Source of the DNA: Pelargonium tetragonum
Lineage: Eukaryota; Streptophyta; Magnoliopsida; Geraniales; Geraniaceae
Reading direction: 5' to 3'
NCBI GenBank assembly: GCA_036897445.1
Contig: JAYMTL010000105.1
Location: forward strand, 1 to 64,000
Length of the DNA: 64,000 nucleotides
The position numbers and the translations under genes were made by a program. Of this stretch, positions 40,901 to 53,538 are shown piece by piece; the stretch's first letter is position 1, and each line of letters begins with the position of its first letter. The notes below the pieces were generated by a model. The model saw only the letters and a list, made by a program, of their open reading frames with translations. It was not told the origin of the DNA and made no database searches.

Positions 40901-43899
40901 TATTTAATATCCTGCGCCAATAGTAGCACGAAGTTGAGAGCTCAGGTAAGGGCTACCTCTTCTCTAATCTAAATAAAGGATATGTTTTATGCTATATTAT
41001 ACTTTTTTTAAGGGTTTGGTAGTTACAACAAAAAAAAAGTACCTTGACGTTAAAAGGTCTTTTCATTGTGTTAAAGGGACTACAAGTTTTCCTTTTTTTT
41101 AGCTCTTAAAGTACTAAAAACTTGAGTAAATTCGTAAAAAGGAGAATTAAAAGAAAAGGGGTCTATAAAAAAGTTTTAGTGTTTATAAAGAGGTCTTATA
41201 ATAGGTTTTTACTTGATTTAAATTTAATTTAAAATGGATACCCTATTTGTAAGTTCCCGGCTTTAATGTCAAGGGTTCAAATCATGTTTATTCTTCAGCT
41301 GAAAAGGGGGTTCCTTTAGGCCTTAGAGAATTCTTGCGTACCCATTATTATATTATAAATTTGAGTCCTGTATCCTGGTTATAGACTTCGCACACTTTGG
41401 ACTTAAGGGTCCTTCTAAATCTAAAAATAAAGACCGTAGTTCTATAAGGGTTCGCTTTAGAGGTATAAAAAATCAATTTGAGGGTTATATAAAGAATGCA
41501 TTTTTTAAAAAGATTTTTTTAGTTTAGTATAAATACGAATATAAGAGGCAAGATACTTGCTTAAACTCGGCCCCTGCGTATACGTATTGTACTTGGATGT
41601 AGTATTAACTTAGGTCCGAAACTTATAGGATAGCTATCTAATATGGAGTCTTCTATAGCGTCTAGCAGATATATAATCTTTTACCCTTATTCTATACTCG
41701 CAGTACAACTTCATGTGACTTATAGGCTTAGTTAACTATAATATAAACAAAAGATTATGAAGTAAGTATATATAGTCTAGAAACAGCTACGTGTGTATTT
41801 TAGCAAAATTCAGCAACCTTCTAAATGAATTTAGGACACCTATATGGGAATCCATTCCTAATACTAGAAGAATTCTGGGGAGGGGTTGCTACTTTACTTT
41901 TTAGTCTTTTCCTTAACTGGGTCCAGAGGGAAAACGGACTTGACTTCTATAATAGACAGCGACTTTAACTTAAAATTCTGTTAAAAAGGGGGTATCCTTA
42001 AGGCTTAGTAGACAAAAAGGAATTTCTAATAGGATAATTTAAGTAAGTGTCCCTGATCAGGCTTATAACTTTGAAATTCAATCGGCTGTTATTGTAGTAT
42101 ACTCCATAAAAATTTTTAGGGATCATCTAGTTACGCCTTGCTATACTTTCTTTATTAATTTATTGTGAAACTTAAAACAAGATTTGCAGTTCTTAGACGC
42201 TCAGTGCGGGAATTCCCAACTTATATATATACAAGAAAAAAAGGGGTTTATCAATAGGAATTCTAATGAAGTACATGGCTAAGAACTATAAAACGAGGAA
42301 GGGACTCACTTAATACTATAGCGTAGGTTCAGAGCACTCCTATTTTGTATTAACCAGATTTATACGGGATTCTTAAGAAATAGAAGACACCTGGATTTTT
42401 TTAGAAATTTCGAGTTCCTTTTTAAGGCCCGGGGCTTACGCCTCCTTTTTAAGAGTACCCATTTCTTTACGGAATTTCCGATTCTTTTAGGTAGGCAAGG
42501 TGTCTCTATCCGTATTTCTATTTATTTCCCTCGAATAGGCCTGGTTTTTTTGCCCTTAGGGCATAGTAAAATTTCGCCGGCATTTCTAACTAAAGATCAA
42601 AGCCTCTGGCATAAGGATACCCTGGGGCTCTTTGAGAAAAAGCACAATAAGTTAAGCATCCTGTTGAAAGGATTTCCTGTCTATAGAATTAATACAAGAA
42701 GCATAAAATTTTGGATCCTATACCTATATAAGTATAAGTCGACTTCCAGGCCCCAGGCATCTTTAGAGATTTTAACCTAATATTTAAGCTTTTTAATCTA
42801 GATAGGGGTAGTCTCTTGTTATAAAAAAATCCATCAGAAAGACTATTACTCTTTATGTGGAAAGATTAATAAAGAAAGAAAAGCGAGTGAACCTTGGGAT
42901 ATCCTTAAAATTCCTTTTGGGTACTTTGAGAGTATTCTACAAGAGACTTCGACTTCCCTGTTAGCCCTAAACTTTAGACTTAAGAATTCATTCTATCTAA
43001 GGGATTTGCTGCTCTATTCATTTTTCTTATTATATCTAATCAGAAAAGGGAGACTGCCAACTAAACTTTTTAGAACTATAGCAATACAAGACCAGGCTCT
43101 CTCAGGCTTATAGCTGCTATTGTTAAGGAACACTCATTTTAATTTGTATGAAGTTTCCCGGAGTCTTGCCCTATCATGTGGTTATTCAGGAGCCCCCGAA
43201 AGGATTAAGTACCCCGACTCTAACTTTTTGTGTCTTAATTGTACTGAAGTATAGCCTTCTAAAACTCTTTACTTTTGATTGTAATCTAGTTACCGACTTG
43301 AAGTCACTTTGTTTGAGATACTGTAGTATGCTATAGGGTGTCAACCCCAGGGATTCCCCACGACATAGAAGGAGTGTGTCTCAAGTTGAAAAACAGAAGG
43401 AAATAAACTCACTTCAAAGAGCCAGACAAATCTACGATAAGTAAGCTCTGGGCTACCCACACAAAAATAATTGAAGAAATCCGTAAAAGTTTTCTGGTCA
43501 AGAGAGTTCTTATTTGTATATTGAAATTAGGAGCAAGTGAAAGGGGTTTTTTATAAAGTAAAAGGGAATTCCAAAGTTTTCGTTTAAGAATTTTGAGGGC
43601 TGGGTTATAGTTCCTACTAGAAAAGGTAAAGCTCATAATAAAATAAGATACAGATTCCAGAAAACAAGTTAGGGAATAAAGTAACAAGTCACAAGGAAAT
43701 AGAAAAGCTTTTTTGTTGTAGGTCTTGGTGTTTCCAGTTTGAGTCTTAAGAAAATAGGTATGACTAGGGGAGCTGCAAGGGTTAAGAATAAGAAGTTGTT
43801 GTTGGGTGCTCTAAGCGATCCCTGTTCTATCATAATATTATATAGCATTTCCCTTCCCTCAGGTGCCCCCTACGGTCGGGGATTGTAACGCCCTCTAAT

Positions 43900-44400
43900 C
43901 TTTATAAAAATCTACTCTTCCTAAAGTAATAACTACAAAGAAAGAGGAAGAGGAATACCTCTTAAACCGGTATAACTAAAAGGCTGTAATACACTATAGG
44001 AATACTGTAACTATATTAACTATATGGAGTAGCACTCCTAAGATAAGTACGTTTAAGAATTTACGAGTTACAAGGAAATTAAAGAGCTTTGCAGTTTCTG
44101 TCTTTTACCTCTTTCTGTACTGAAGTAAAGTAAACTATCTAAAACAAGCGGAACGAGGAAAGTCTTAAAAACAAGGAATGGACTCCGTGTTCTGCTATAG
44201 TATATAGTATTCGGAGTAAATAGAGAAGCTTAGCCCTAGGGATTCCTTCCTATCTGAGCTGAGCGTAAGTGTTATTAGTTAACAAAAAGCTTAGACTTTG
44301 GTATTTCATCTGTATTAGTTATCTTTAACATTTTAAGAAAGTATTTACAAGTGTATAATAATAGGTATAATAAAATAATAAAGAGGGAATCTTATTCGTC
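43900..44400. repeat. Small island of hairpins and tandem copies
   Basis: Within 100 bases there are a hairpin AAGAGG-AATA-CCTCTT (43948-43963), a perfect tandem duplication of TAACTATAT (44008-44025) and a hairpin GGAGT-AGC-ACTCC directly after it (44026-44038). The rest of the island is purine-rich on the plus strand and has no open frame. The cluster looks like repeat-driven local DNA and not a gene. Confidence 0.35.
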
Positions 44401-45630
44401 GAGTTCCACTTACACATAATAAAGAGATTTTGCGTTCCAGTAGTAAAGTGAAAGCCTTTCTGGTTAGAGAAGAACTAAAGCTAAAGCAAATTGAGTAAAG
44501 TAGGGCTTCTTCTTGATAGATGTACTTGTAGCTAGGATTATACGGATTTTTCTTATTTTATTAGCTGTGTCTTATGGGTATTATAACTGCAAAGGCAGAC
44601 CTATCCGATAAAAGCCTTTTTTACATTATATTAAGCACTACTTTTAGCCTGAGCTATTCAAAGTTCTGTAACTTTAAGCATATTTTCACTTTAAATTCCG
44701 GGGACTATAACATTAGGGTCGGGTAAGCGAGGATCCCTTTCATAACAAAGGGGTAGAATTCTTCCACGATAAGTGGCCCAGCTGTTTAGAGTTGACTTTC
44801 TCTCGGGGATTCCCATAATAACAAATAAACTATCTTAGGAATTTCTTAGACAACACAAACTATATATAAGTCCAAAATACAGGTCAGTTCGTAAAGAGTT
44901 CTTTAAGCTTTAATTAAGTTTGTTATGTCTAAGAATCTCTCTCCTTTTCCGTAATTAAAAAGTATCCAAAAATTTCTTACCGAGGAGAAATAATCAAAGA
45001 CAAAAAAGTAGGAAGTATGGTATAAACATTATAGGAAAAGGGTACTCCTTGTCCAGGAAACTTTTGACTTCTCTTAGGTATATTATGAGAATCGAGCCTT
45101 TGTACTCTGCCTTAAAAATAGCGGTGTTTAAAGCGATATGCCACCCAGGTCTCTTTATTAAATTAGAAAAATGTCGTGTAGTAGGAAGTTCTAAAACCTC
45201 CGCTTTATATGGACTATGAAAACTAGAATAAAAACAGGAAATAAGTATCTTAACTCACAGAATTGCCTTTGATATTATAACTTATTAAAAAGCTTAGAAT
45301 AAGAGAGAGGCCCTTAACTTGGACCAGACCATCAAAATAATATGAGCAAACCCTCTACTATTACTATGAAGGACCCTTTTCGGGACTTTACTTTAGTAAA
45401 AGAAAAAAGAGAATCTGAGGAAAACTAACGTAGTACTCAACCATAACCAGGTATTTTTCATTTATACAAGGAAGCGCTTTGAAGAGTATGCTCTCAAGTC
45501 CAAATGTCAAGGAGTTATCACTAAAAATTCCTTTTTAATTAAGACCCTATACTTGTACTTGTGAAGGATCACTAAAAAGAAATCCACGAGAATTCTTGCT
45601 TAATAGAGCTCTATCCTTGGCCGAATTTAA

Positions 45631-45648
45631 TATATATATATATAACGC
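45631..45648. repeat. (TA)7 tract ending in ACGC
   Basis: The longest TA microsatellite seen. It shares its 3' flank ACGC with the tract at 33132, which may be chance or a weak dispersed-repeat relationship. Confidence 0.45.
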
Positions 45649-46888
45649 AATTTCTTTCTAATACCTTTATAGATATTAACCTAGTTGTCCTACGGTTTTA
45701 CGCCGGCTTTTTCCTAAATTTGTTAATATATAGCCATAAGGAGCCGACCGCGTCCCTCCGACTACACTTTAAAGCGTAATCCCCTAGATGTAGGATTCCT
45801 TGTGAAGACCTATTAACGCGAGTAATATATAAGCAATCTAGATAAAAAGAAACTCAATTTTTTAGAGGATTCTGAGCTAAAGGTTAGTGTGTAAAAAAAG
45901 AGTATAGGGGCGAACTTTTAGTAGAAAAACGCGTGGAAAGGGGACCCCTTACTTACTAGTTATTGAATTGTTAAACCCGTATACTTATAAATATAAAGAT
46001 AGTTGTTATGCTAAGGGATACCCTTTTTAGGGGCTAACTATATAACTATAAATGAGGTGAGATTCTTTTTTATAAGTAAACCCGCGCCTCTTCTCTGCTT
46101 GAACGAATCCCATTTAATCCTAAGGAAAAACAGATTTAGATTCTTGTTGCCGGTAGGAATACTAAAAAAAAGTCTTAAGTATTATACCCAATAGACTAAA
46201 CAGGGCGCTTTGTAGGAAAGCCCTTTCTATAAGGCATTTCTAGAACTACTTATTAGCCTTTCCTCAAAGCCCTTGCTAACTAAAGGTAAAGGGAGTCTAA
46301 CGGTACCTCTGCAATTTATTTAATAATTAAGGTTGGAACTAAAAAAATTAAGGCCTCTTTGACTATCAATATTTGCAAAAGGACTCCCCAGGAGATAAGG
46401 GTTTTTATCTAAAGGGTCCCGTTTACAGGAGTGTATAAACTCTGCCCTTTAAAGCAAATAAGGGTAGCTCTCCTCTTCAAAATCGGACCGGTTTTTGTTA
46501 AATCTCACTTCAAAAATATGCTGATAATAAGAAAAAAGCTTATAATACCTAAAGTGCCCAGCTTAGCGATAAATAGGTATACTACAGCCAAGGTTCATTT
46601 TAGAATCGCTTAGATAGGAATATCTTTATGATTTACTGTACACTATCCTTAGAAAGAGTAACTCATTTATTCTTCCATTCTAATTCGATCAAGCATTCTG
46701 CTGAGTGTTTGAAAATTCGAGGGTTCAAGTCGTCCATGGCTTGGGTTTTTCAAATTTCAAAGGAGAACTGTGAGAAGCTGAGTTGATAAAAAATGACTGA
46801 CTCAGAATCAACCTCTGGATTAATTACCCTGAACCTTGAAGGTCGCACCACTAAGTTAGGGGACAATAGAAAACCACTTTTCTATAAG

Positions 46889-46925
46889 ATAAGAGTTCTC
46901 TTACATGGTTCTATATCGATAGAAC
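46889..46925. repeat. Two adjacent short hairpins
   Basis: TAAGAG-TT-CTCTTA lies around 46889-46903, and GTTCTAT-ATCG-ATAGAAC at 46908-46925 (seven-base arms, four-base loop). Two exact hairpins within 40 bases is somewhat more than expected, but the arms are short. No gene is recognisable beside them. Confidence 0.35.
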
Positions 46926-49461
46926 TCACTTACAAGTTTCATTCTTCTTTCTCTAAAAAAAGGGGCTCTGGAGCTTAGACGATTTTATTCAGTCCACTAC
47001 TTTACTGACCGAAGGAAAATCTTAGAACTTAAAATTTCATACTTTTAATACTTGATTTTGGAACTTAAAATAGATAAAGTTGCTTTCTCACGAATACATT
47101 CAGGCTCGGACTTACTTGAGTCTTAAATGTCTCTATTATAGATATAGGTAAAATCTAAGTTCGTAATATCGTAAATACAACTGTCTGCCTTTTCCTGAGG
47201 CTAAAAATCAATCTAGAATTAATTATAGAATTTGAACCAAGAGTCTCCCTTAGCTTTTTGAAACGCTTTATTTATAGATTAAATGAAAGTGAAATTCCTT
47301 AAGAAATCGAGTCTATATCTATTAACTTATTTACAAGATTCTTGAGATAACATTACAAAATTACAAAGAAGGGCATATTAAAATCCAGAAGAAAAATAAC
47401 ATCCTATAAGGATACCACTCAAAGCAGCAAGTTCTCCTTTTCCCGGGCTTTCCTATTAAAACTTATAACTTGAATAGTAGTCTAATTTCCTTTACCAAAG
47501 GAATCCTTAAGAAAAGAAGGCCCACAGGATAAAAATTCTACGTATCTTTAGGCGCATTTTACTACCCCCCGCTATTCCCAAGAGAAGGACAAAATATTAT
47601 CTAATTCTTCATTATTATATAAAATATCTCTCCTACTACATTTACCCGAGAGTGATATTAGGCATCACTATAGACATCAGCTTTACACCACCGAATATCC
47701 TTGAGAGTTTTTCTCTTTACTAAGTACTAAATTTAAGTCTACAACCCCTTGGCCTTGTCACTGACACCCTTGTAAGTTATCAAGCTTGAGATTACTCTTT
47801 TACTAAAGGCTAGCCCTACAACCTTATTAGACATCTATTTTCAATTTCTTTTGCATAACCCTTCGTAACTACTTACCAGTTTTCAGGATACTTTAAATCA
47901 TTGAAGTTAATCCGGATTCTTGAAAAACCTAGGAGTAATTCTTAGGACACTCTGTTTTATATAAGGATATAAGGGCACTCCCACTAAACACTTAGGCATA
48001 TCCCATAGCTGAACCCGGGTTTGAGTTTCATTATACAAAAGAAATTCTACATTACCTTATTGATAATACCTAACCTTATACATTCTACTTCACTAGAGCT
48101 CTCATAATTTCACCATACATAAAAAGCCGGTGTCTTTAGATTTATAATAATACACTCAACTGAAGGATTTTGACTATTCTTTGTCCGATGTATATGTATA
48201 CTTTTTGAATTAAGTTCAGTGTACAACTTATTAGTTTAGAGCTTGTGTCATGAGATCTAAAATACCCCGGGCAGTAGAACCTTGATAAAGAATAGAGGTA
48301 CGAAAGATTAAAAGCCTAACCTAGCCCACTATCTAATGAACCAGGAACCTTGCTTAAATACGCAACCTTCTCTTTGGATTCCTAACGAAGATATACCCCA
48401 AGGGTTGGGCTGGTATAAGGAATAAAACGTAGAATTGGGTTAAACTTTGAGGCTTCCAAATAGGTATTTTCTGGTAATTAATACACGGGGGGAAGGGTCA
48501 ACTAGTGAAGTAATCCAAAATATAGCTTTCACGCAGAAACAAAGTTAATCTAGTAAGAAAAGGATCCTACGAGGCGAATAGTCGTGTATAAGAGAACCCT
48601 GTTGTAGGCTTGTATTAAACAAGAGTATCTTTAAGCTAGCTTTCTAAAGCTTTTGCGACTTGAACCTTTGCATGTCGGAAAAGTGCAGTCTTGATCTAAC
48701 CATCAAAAAGAGATTGAAAATAAGTATGCATCGTACTAACGATTACCTTATAGAGGAGACCCCTTCTTTGACTAGATTCTCCAGAATCCTTATATTGCTA
48801 TTGCTAGGGTAGAAAAATTCTCTGGGTTAACCAAGTTCCTTGGAGCTTTTATCTTTTCTAAACTCCCATACTATATAAGAGAGAATCTCCTATACTATCC
48901 CTAAGATTCTAAAAAATTCCGTGGTTCCTTTTCAAGGTTCCTATATAGAACAGAAATTGTTGTCCTATTAAAGGCTTTAGTCCTAGTTTTCCTGTTGTTA
49001 AAAAGAGACTCCTTTATTCGTAGGAATTCCCTGGACTAGTTAGAACATGGAATAGCTTTTTTATTAGTTTCTTCTGACCTTTTGCTATGTATGCGGCCCC
49101 TCAATTCCGGCATAAAAGTGTACACTATGATGTAAACCTACTAAACTTTCATAACGCATAACATCTCTGACACAGTTTAAAGCCTTCGTTCTAACTTGCG
49201 TAAAGAATAATTCTAAGAAGGTCCTCCTTAAGGTCTAGCTACTAAAGACAATTACAAGTAAAGCTTTCAAGCTCTTAAGAATAAAAACTAACAAAGACTA
49301 AGCAAGTCACAAAAGAATTTTTGTGTGTCTCATAGTGCGTAAGTCAGCCTATCCATAAAATACTAGTAACATTAATTACATTACCTCGCTAAAGATCCAG
49401 TCGGTAACAAGTACTTAACCAATCTACAATAAAGGCTAACCCCTCCCTATTGATAAAGACA

Positions 49462-49485
49462 TAGGGCAAGATAAATCTTGCCTTA
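49462..49485. repeat. Eleven-base-pair hairpin with a two-base loop
   Basis: The arms are TAGGGCAAGAT and ATCTTGCCTTA around AA. The inner eight pairs are Watson-Crick, then one G-T wobble, then two more pairs. It lies inside the compositionally distinct island at 49230-49860, just before a G-poor strand. In RNA the two-base loop would open by at least one pair. Function is unknown. Confidence 0.5.
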
Positions 49486-49830
49486 GATTAGACTGAACTA
49501 TCTATACAATAATACAACAACTATATTTAAACCTATAACAAAACTACTAGTAATACTTATCATTACTATACTATAACTAGAATAAGGACAAGAAACCATA
49601 ACAGCAATAAGCCCCATATCCCTGGTTAATAAGACTTCCTATTTTCCATCCTCCCAAAAGAACGGTCTAGCTCCTACAACCCCAGCTAAGAATAAGAAGA
49701 ATTTAGGTATAGCTATGATACAGAATAAACAGATAGGGAGTATAGCTCATAAAAAAGGAAATAGAAGTTATAAGTACAAATAAGGTCTAATCTTAGTGTA
49801 AATTTACCCAAAATTTAATAAGCCAATTAT

Positions 49831-49855
49831 ATTATATAAAATAGATTATATAAAA
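49831..49855. repeat. Near-tandem 14-base unit, ATTATATAAAA core twice
   Basis: ATTATATAAAA occurs at 49831-49841 and 49845-49855, a 14-base period, preceded by an overlapping TTATAT/ATATAA inverted pair. AT-rich slippage is the simplest reading. Confidence 0.4.
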
Positions 49856-52800
49856 GTCAAACCGGGGTAAACTTACATCAGGAATCAAAGCTCGGAATCT
49901 ACGGATATTCTTTCTAAACAGGGATTTATTGCAATTCTTGAAGTATTCCAAAAATATAGGTTTCTTTACTTTAGAGGGGTGCGGAGTACCATGCAACAGC
50001 TGAATAGAAATACTTACTCAAAGAGACCTTTACTCTCCTTATTCCGACGCAAAAGGAATTTAGTCAGTTCTGCCTCTTCGGTACCGGCTTTTTGATGTTC
50101 ATGATTCTATATCCCTCTATCCGCCCTAAAATCCCGGCGATGTTAAAAAATTAGACAATGATATAACTAGCTTTTATACCTTATCCACTTCTAAAAAGAA
50201 ATAGCTGAGCGGATCCGTCCAGAAAGTAGAAGTTTCCTACAAGTTAAAGGTTTTCCAAGTCTTTAAAATCTATATCCGATATGGATAGGCAAATAGAACG
50301 TCCCCCTTCTTAATTAAAGGGCTCCTTTTTGCATTTTCGAGAGTCTCCCTAAAAATTGGATACAAAAAAAACTAATGAAAAGTGTCATACATTAAAGGAT
50401 AAAGTGAGCTCTCTTATTTATATTTATATGTTATCCTTGAGGTATTTTACGTAATAAAATTCTTAGAGTCTCTCAAGCAGCAGCTGTACTTTGACTTTTC
50501 TTGTATACTGGACTTCCTTAGAAGTAGAAAAATCATCCTACCTATGCTTAAAGACCCGTAAAGGGTTGGGCACATGCAAGCAAATCAAACCCTTCCTTTT
50601 TCTAAATAAAAACTTATAAATAGACTAGGAGAATAAAACTTCTTAAAAAGAAGTTAATAGGGGTTATACGTTTCTCAGGTTTTATAAGATTAAAAAAAGC
50701 CTTTAATGAGTTTTGGTTTATAAGGACTTCTAAAGTAGCAGTATCCCCCTAGGACAATATCTGGGTAATACGCTATTTTATTAAGTAATTCTCTGTATTT
50801 TAATGCCTGTCAAATACCCCCTTAAGATTCTATAATTATCTAGTTCGGAAATTCAAGTTATTACCTTTCTAAGACAAGCTTACCTCAGTTTCATATTACA
50901 GAAAGAAAATCCTTGAAAGGGAACAAAAATTGACTTTTTACTATTAATTATTAATAAGGCTCTCTTCTTTCCACACTTTAGCAAAAAAGACTTATTAGGA
51001 AAGTTTTAACTTGAAAAGAACCCAGGAATTACCTCTTTTCTCCGCGCCTGTAGCAGCATTTGGCATATAAAATAAAGGGAACTTTTGTTGATCCGTAATC
51101 ATACGAATCGAATATATATAAGATAGTACACATACTAATATGAATATTCTTAGACAAATAATAAAAGTACTGAGTCAAAACATCAATACATATAAGGACG
51201 TACACACAAGAGTGGTGATACTCTATTAATCGAACTTCTTTTTTCATTCTATCTTTTATTACCTGCCAACGGAATTTCTGGAAATTTTTAGGGAAACCCT
51301 TTTTTAAAATAAAGTTTATATTGATTTTGTTATAACTTATTTTAAAAGTAGAGATCCGCGAAGCTATATTTAGCTTTAAATCTTTTTATATTAGATATTT
51401 TTCAGATTGTGCAGGTATTTTTGACTTTTATAGATGACCCACAGAATTCGTATTTATGGAGCGTTCTAGACCATACTCAGTATCTCCCACTAAATTCTAG
51501 ATTGAGGTTAGGTAAGAGAAGCCCTTACGTTTCGAAATTTTTTCTTAACTTATAAGCTGCTAAGTGCTCGCGGTTTTCCTAGAATCAAAAACAACACAAG
51601 AAGCTTCCTATCTCTGTTAGTAACCCCAAGTACCCCCAGTTTATCTGAATATAGTGTTTAATGAGTGTCTTCCAAATATTTAGGATTCGCATGGGCTCCG
51701 AATGCTTATAGAAAGGTCCTACTGAAATCAAATTTCTTTTAATTAAAAATCGCAATATAATATATAATACCCCAAAAAACAGAAAGCTTGTTCAGTCAGA
51801 GTAGCTCCTGTGAAGTTTATAAGTCTTAGTATACTGTTAATAGAATTCACTTTTGGTGGTAAAAAACAGAGCTTTACTTAGATGACGAGTTTTTTTATAA
51901 AATACCGAGTAATAAGAGTAACCATAAAATATATTGAATATAACGTGTTGGGGGATTGCGGGGGATATACACCCCATCATAGAACTTCATATAAAAAGCA
52001 GGAGGAACAGATAGCTAAGAAATTTTAGATGCTGTAATTCCAAAGCCCTACGTTCCCGTGAGTTTATACTCAAGCTTATATGGGCCGAATTAAGGTAAGT
52101 TCCTTTTTTTTTATTGTACAGAGCTCCCCTCCTATAGCGCATAAATTTTTAGAAATTTTTACACCCCTCTAAGAACAGGGAAGCCGTTTCTCAAAACCCT
52201 TAAAAAGCTTCCTATTGAACTAGAATTATAACTATAAAATTCCTAAAACTTTCAATCAAGTTTATCTTACTTTTCTCAAAAAACCAAAATCTACCTACCT
52301 CAGCTCGACTTTGTAACTTACTATTATCAATAAGGGTTTTTTTGGAATATAGGAGTTTATGTATTACTTAAAAAAAAGGGGTAAAAAACTTTAGTTGGCT
52401 CAAAATAGAAACTTTATAAAAATACAAACCTAGGTAGAATCTGAATAGTAAGGGGTCCTTCGCTAAGAATATCAAGCGTATTCCCTTTTAAAAGCCTAAG
52501 CCAGCATCCCTAGGCTTTCCGATAACCCTGTCTTCTATACCAGCTCCTCCCTATCTTTATACAAAATCTAAGAAAGGGGCGGGACATAGCGTAAAGACCC
52601 GAAACTTACAAAGCTCTCTCAGATTGAATATTATCCACCCTTTAAAAGAAACCGGCAAATTCGTTTTGACTTTTTTCTAGAGAGGGCTCTATCACAGCAG
52701 TATAAGAGTCCTAAAAAGTGTAACAACCTAGTTTAATTTCTTCCTAAATCTAAGACTTAAGACAGCTCGAGTAGATTTCCTATCGCTGAGTATAACCCTA

Positions 52801-53479
52801 TATGCTACTTATCCGGATCTACTAGAAAATTGATATTAAATCAAGATTTTAGAACATTTAGAAAAAATAGTAATGTACAATTCTAAATCTTCAACAAGAA
52901 ATTTCCACTTTGTAGGGTTAACCTCAGAGGGGAAGCGAGGACTAAATCACATTGCATTAACTGGTTAACATGGGGCCCTTACTTATCTGACATAGCTTAA
53001 GATCTTTTTAACCTCTAGTAAGAATGGGATAGCCCGCTTTAAATAACTAGGATCTTGGGAAAGAGAAGTCGGTTAGGAAAATCAGTATTAAGTATTCCAA
53101 ATGCTTATAGATTTTGAAGAACAAGTACGGGGATACCCGCTTAGGAACAAACACTTTTCAACTTGAATAAGATTTTCACTTTGGACTAAGAGGAATCCCA
53201 ATACTACTTATTCCATAGAATCCATGTCTACATCCTCTTAGTGCAGGCGCTCCTTTATTAGAGAATCCCCAGAAACTTGTATGTACTCTAGAAAAAGGCC
53301 CCTTTCTTTCTCGTATTGCTTATATAGTATAGTGAGTCTTGTGCTTCCCCAAATTCTCTATAGTGCACCCTATTTTTGTAGAGTACTATATATAAAGGGC
53401 CTTAATAAAGGGTAGGATTAAGAGAAAGCGGAAAGATAACAAGGAACTCGAAACCTTTTTCTGTAACTATGATTATACT

Positions 53480-53538
53480 ACTTGAACCTACGACCGTTCG
53501 GTTAACAGCCGAATGCTCTACCGCTGAGCTATACACCC
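53480..53538 (-). tRNA. trnN: tRNA-Asn(GUU), 5' four-fifths only; 3' end lost or replaced
   Basis: Read on the minus strand, this is a clear tRNA for asparagine. The acceptor 5' strand is GGGTGTA (53538-53532), followed by the linker TA. The D arm is GCTC/GAGC around the loop AGCGGTA (53529-53515). The anticodon arm is a perfect 5-bp stem TTCGG/CCGAA around the loop CTGTTAA, anticodon GTT (53513-53497). The variable loop is CGGTC, the T-stem 5' strand GTAGG and the T loop TTCAAGT (53491-53480). From 53479 downward the expected CCTAC and the acceptor 3' strand TACACCC are missing: the bases run AGTATAATCATA and pair with neither arm. The D and anticodon stems are fully paired, so the break is abrupt and not gradual decay. 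No intron is present, and the arms are of bacterial/organellar type. It is probably a dead fragment made by recombination; replacement of the 3' part in the RNA, known in a few mitochondria, is a remote alternative. No genes flank it. Confidence 0.75.

Larger units (their letters stand above)
18561..43899. other. No gene seen: AT-rich non-coding DNA
   Basis: About 25 kb with no tRNA, rRNA, intron core or mobile-element gene. Marked items are the hairpins at 18913, 21112, 27964 and 37038, the tandem duplications at 22241, 28126, 32976 and 37878, and the TA tract at 33132. Isolated words resembling the tRNA T arm occur at 23758, 28375 and 41274, but without a foldable tRNA around them. Confidence 0.5.
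49230..49860. other. Compositional island with a G-poor strand and a strong hairpin
   Basis: Positions 49501-49600 have 5 G and about 18 C per 100 bases, again rich in CTA and AATA words. The stretch includes the hairpin at 49462-49485 and the 14-base near-tandem unit at 49831. There is no coding frame. It resembles the 18.16-18.56 kb island in strand bias but shares no long sequence with it that I could find. Confidence 0.4.
44401..53479. other. No gene seen apart from the marked island
   Basis: Outside the 49.23-49.86 kb island this stretch holds only the TA tract at 45631, the paired hairpins at 46889-46925 and isolated T-arm-like words at 46722 (plus) and 48660 (minus). No open frame exceeds about 72 codons. 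Confidence 0.5.

Noticed and set aside
46680-46745. Possible plus-strand tRNA-Ser remnant around GGGTTCAAGTC with a GCATT/AGTGT stem
   Set aside because: The anticodon loop has six bases, the T stem mispairs, and neither a D arm nor an acceptor is visible.
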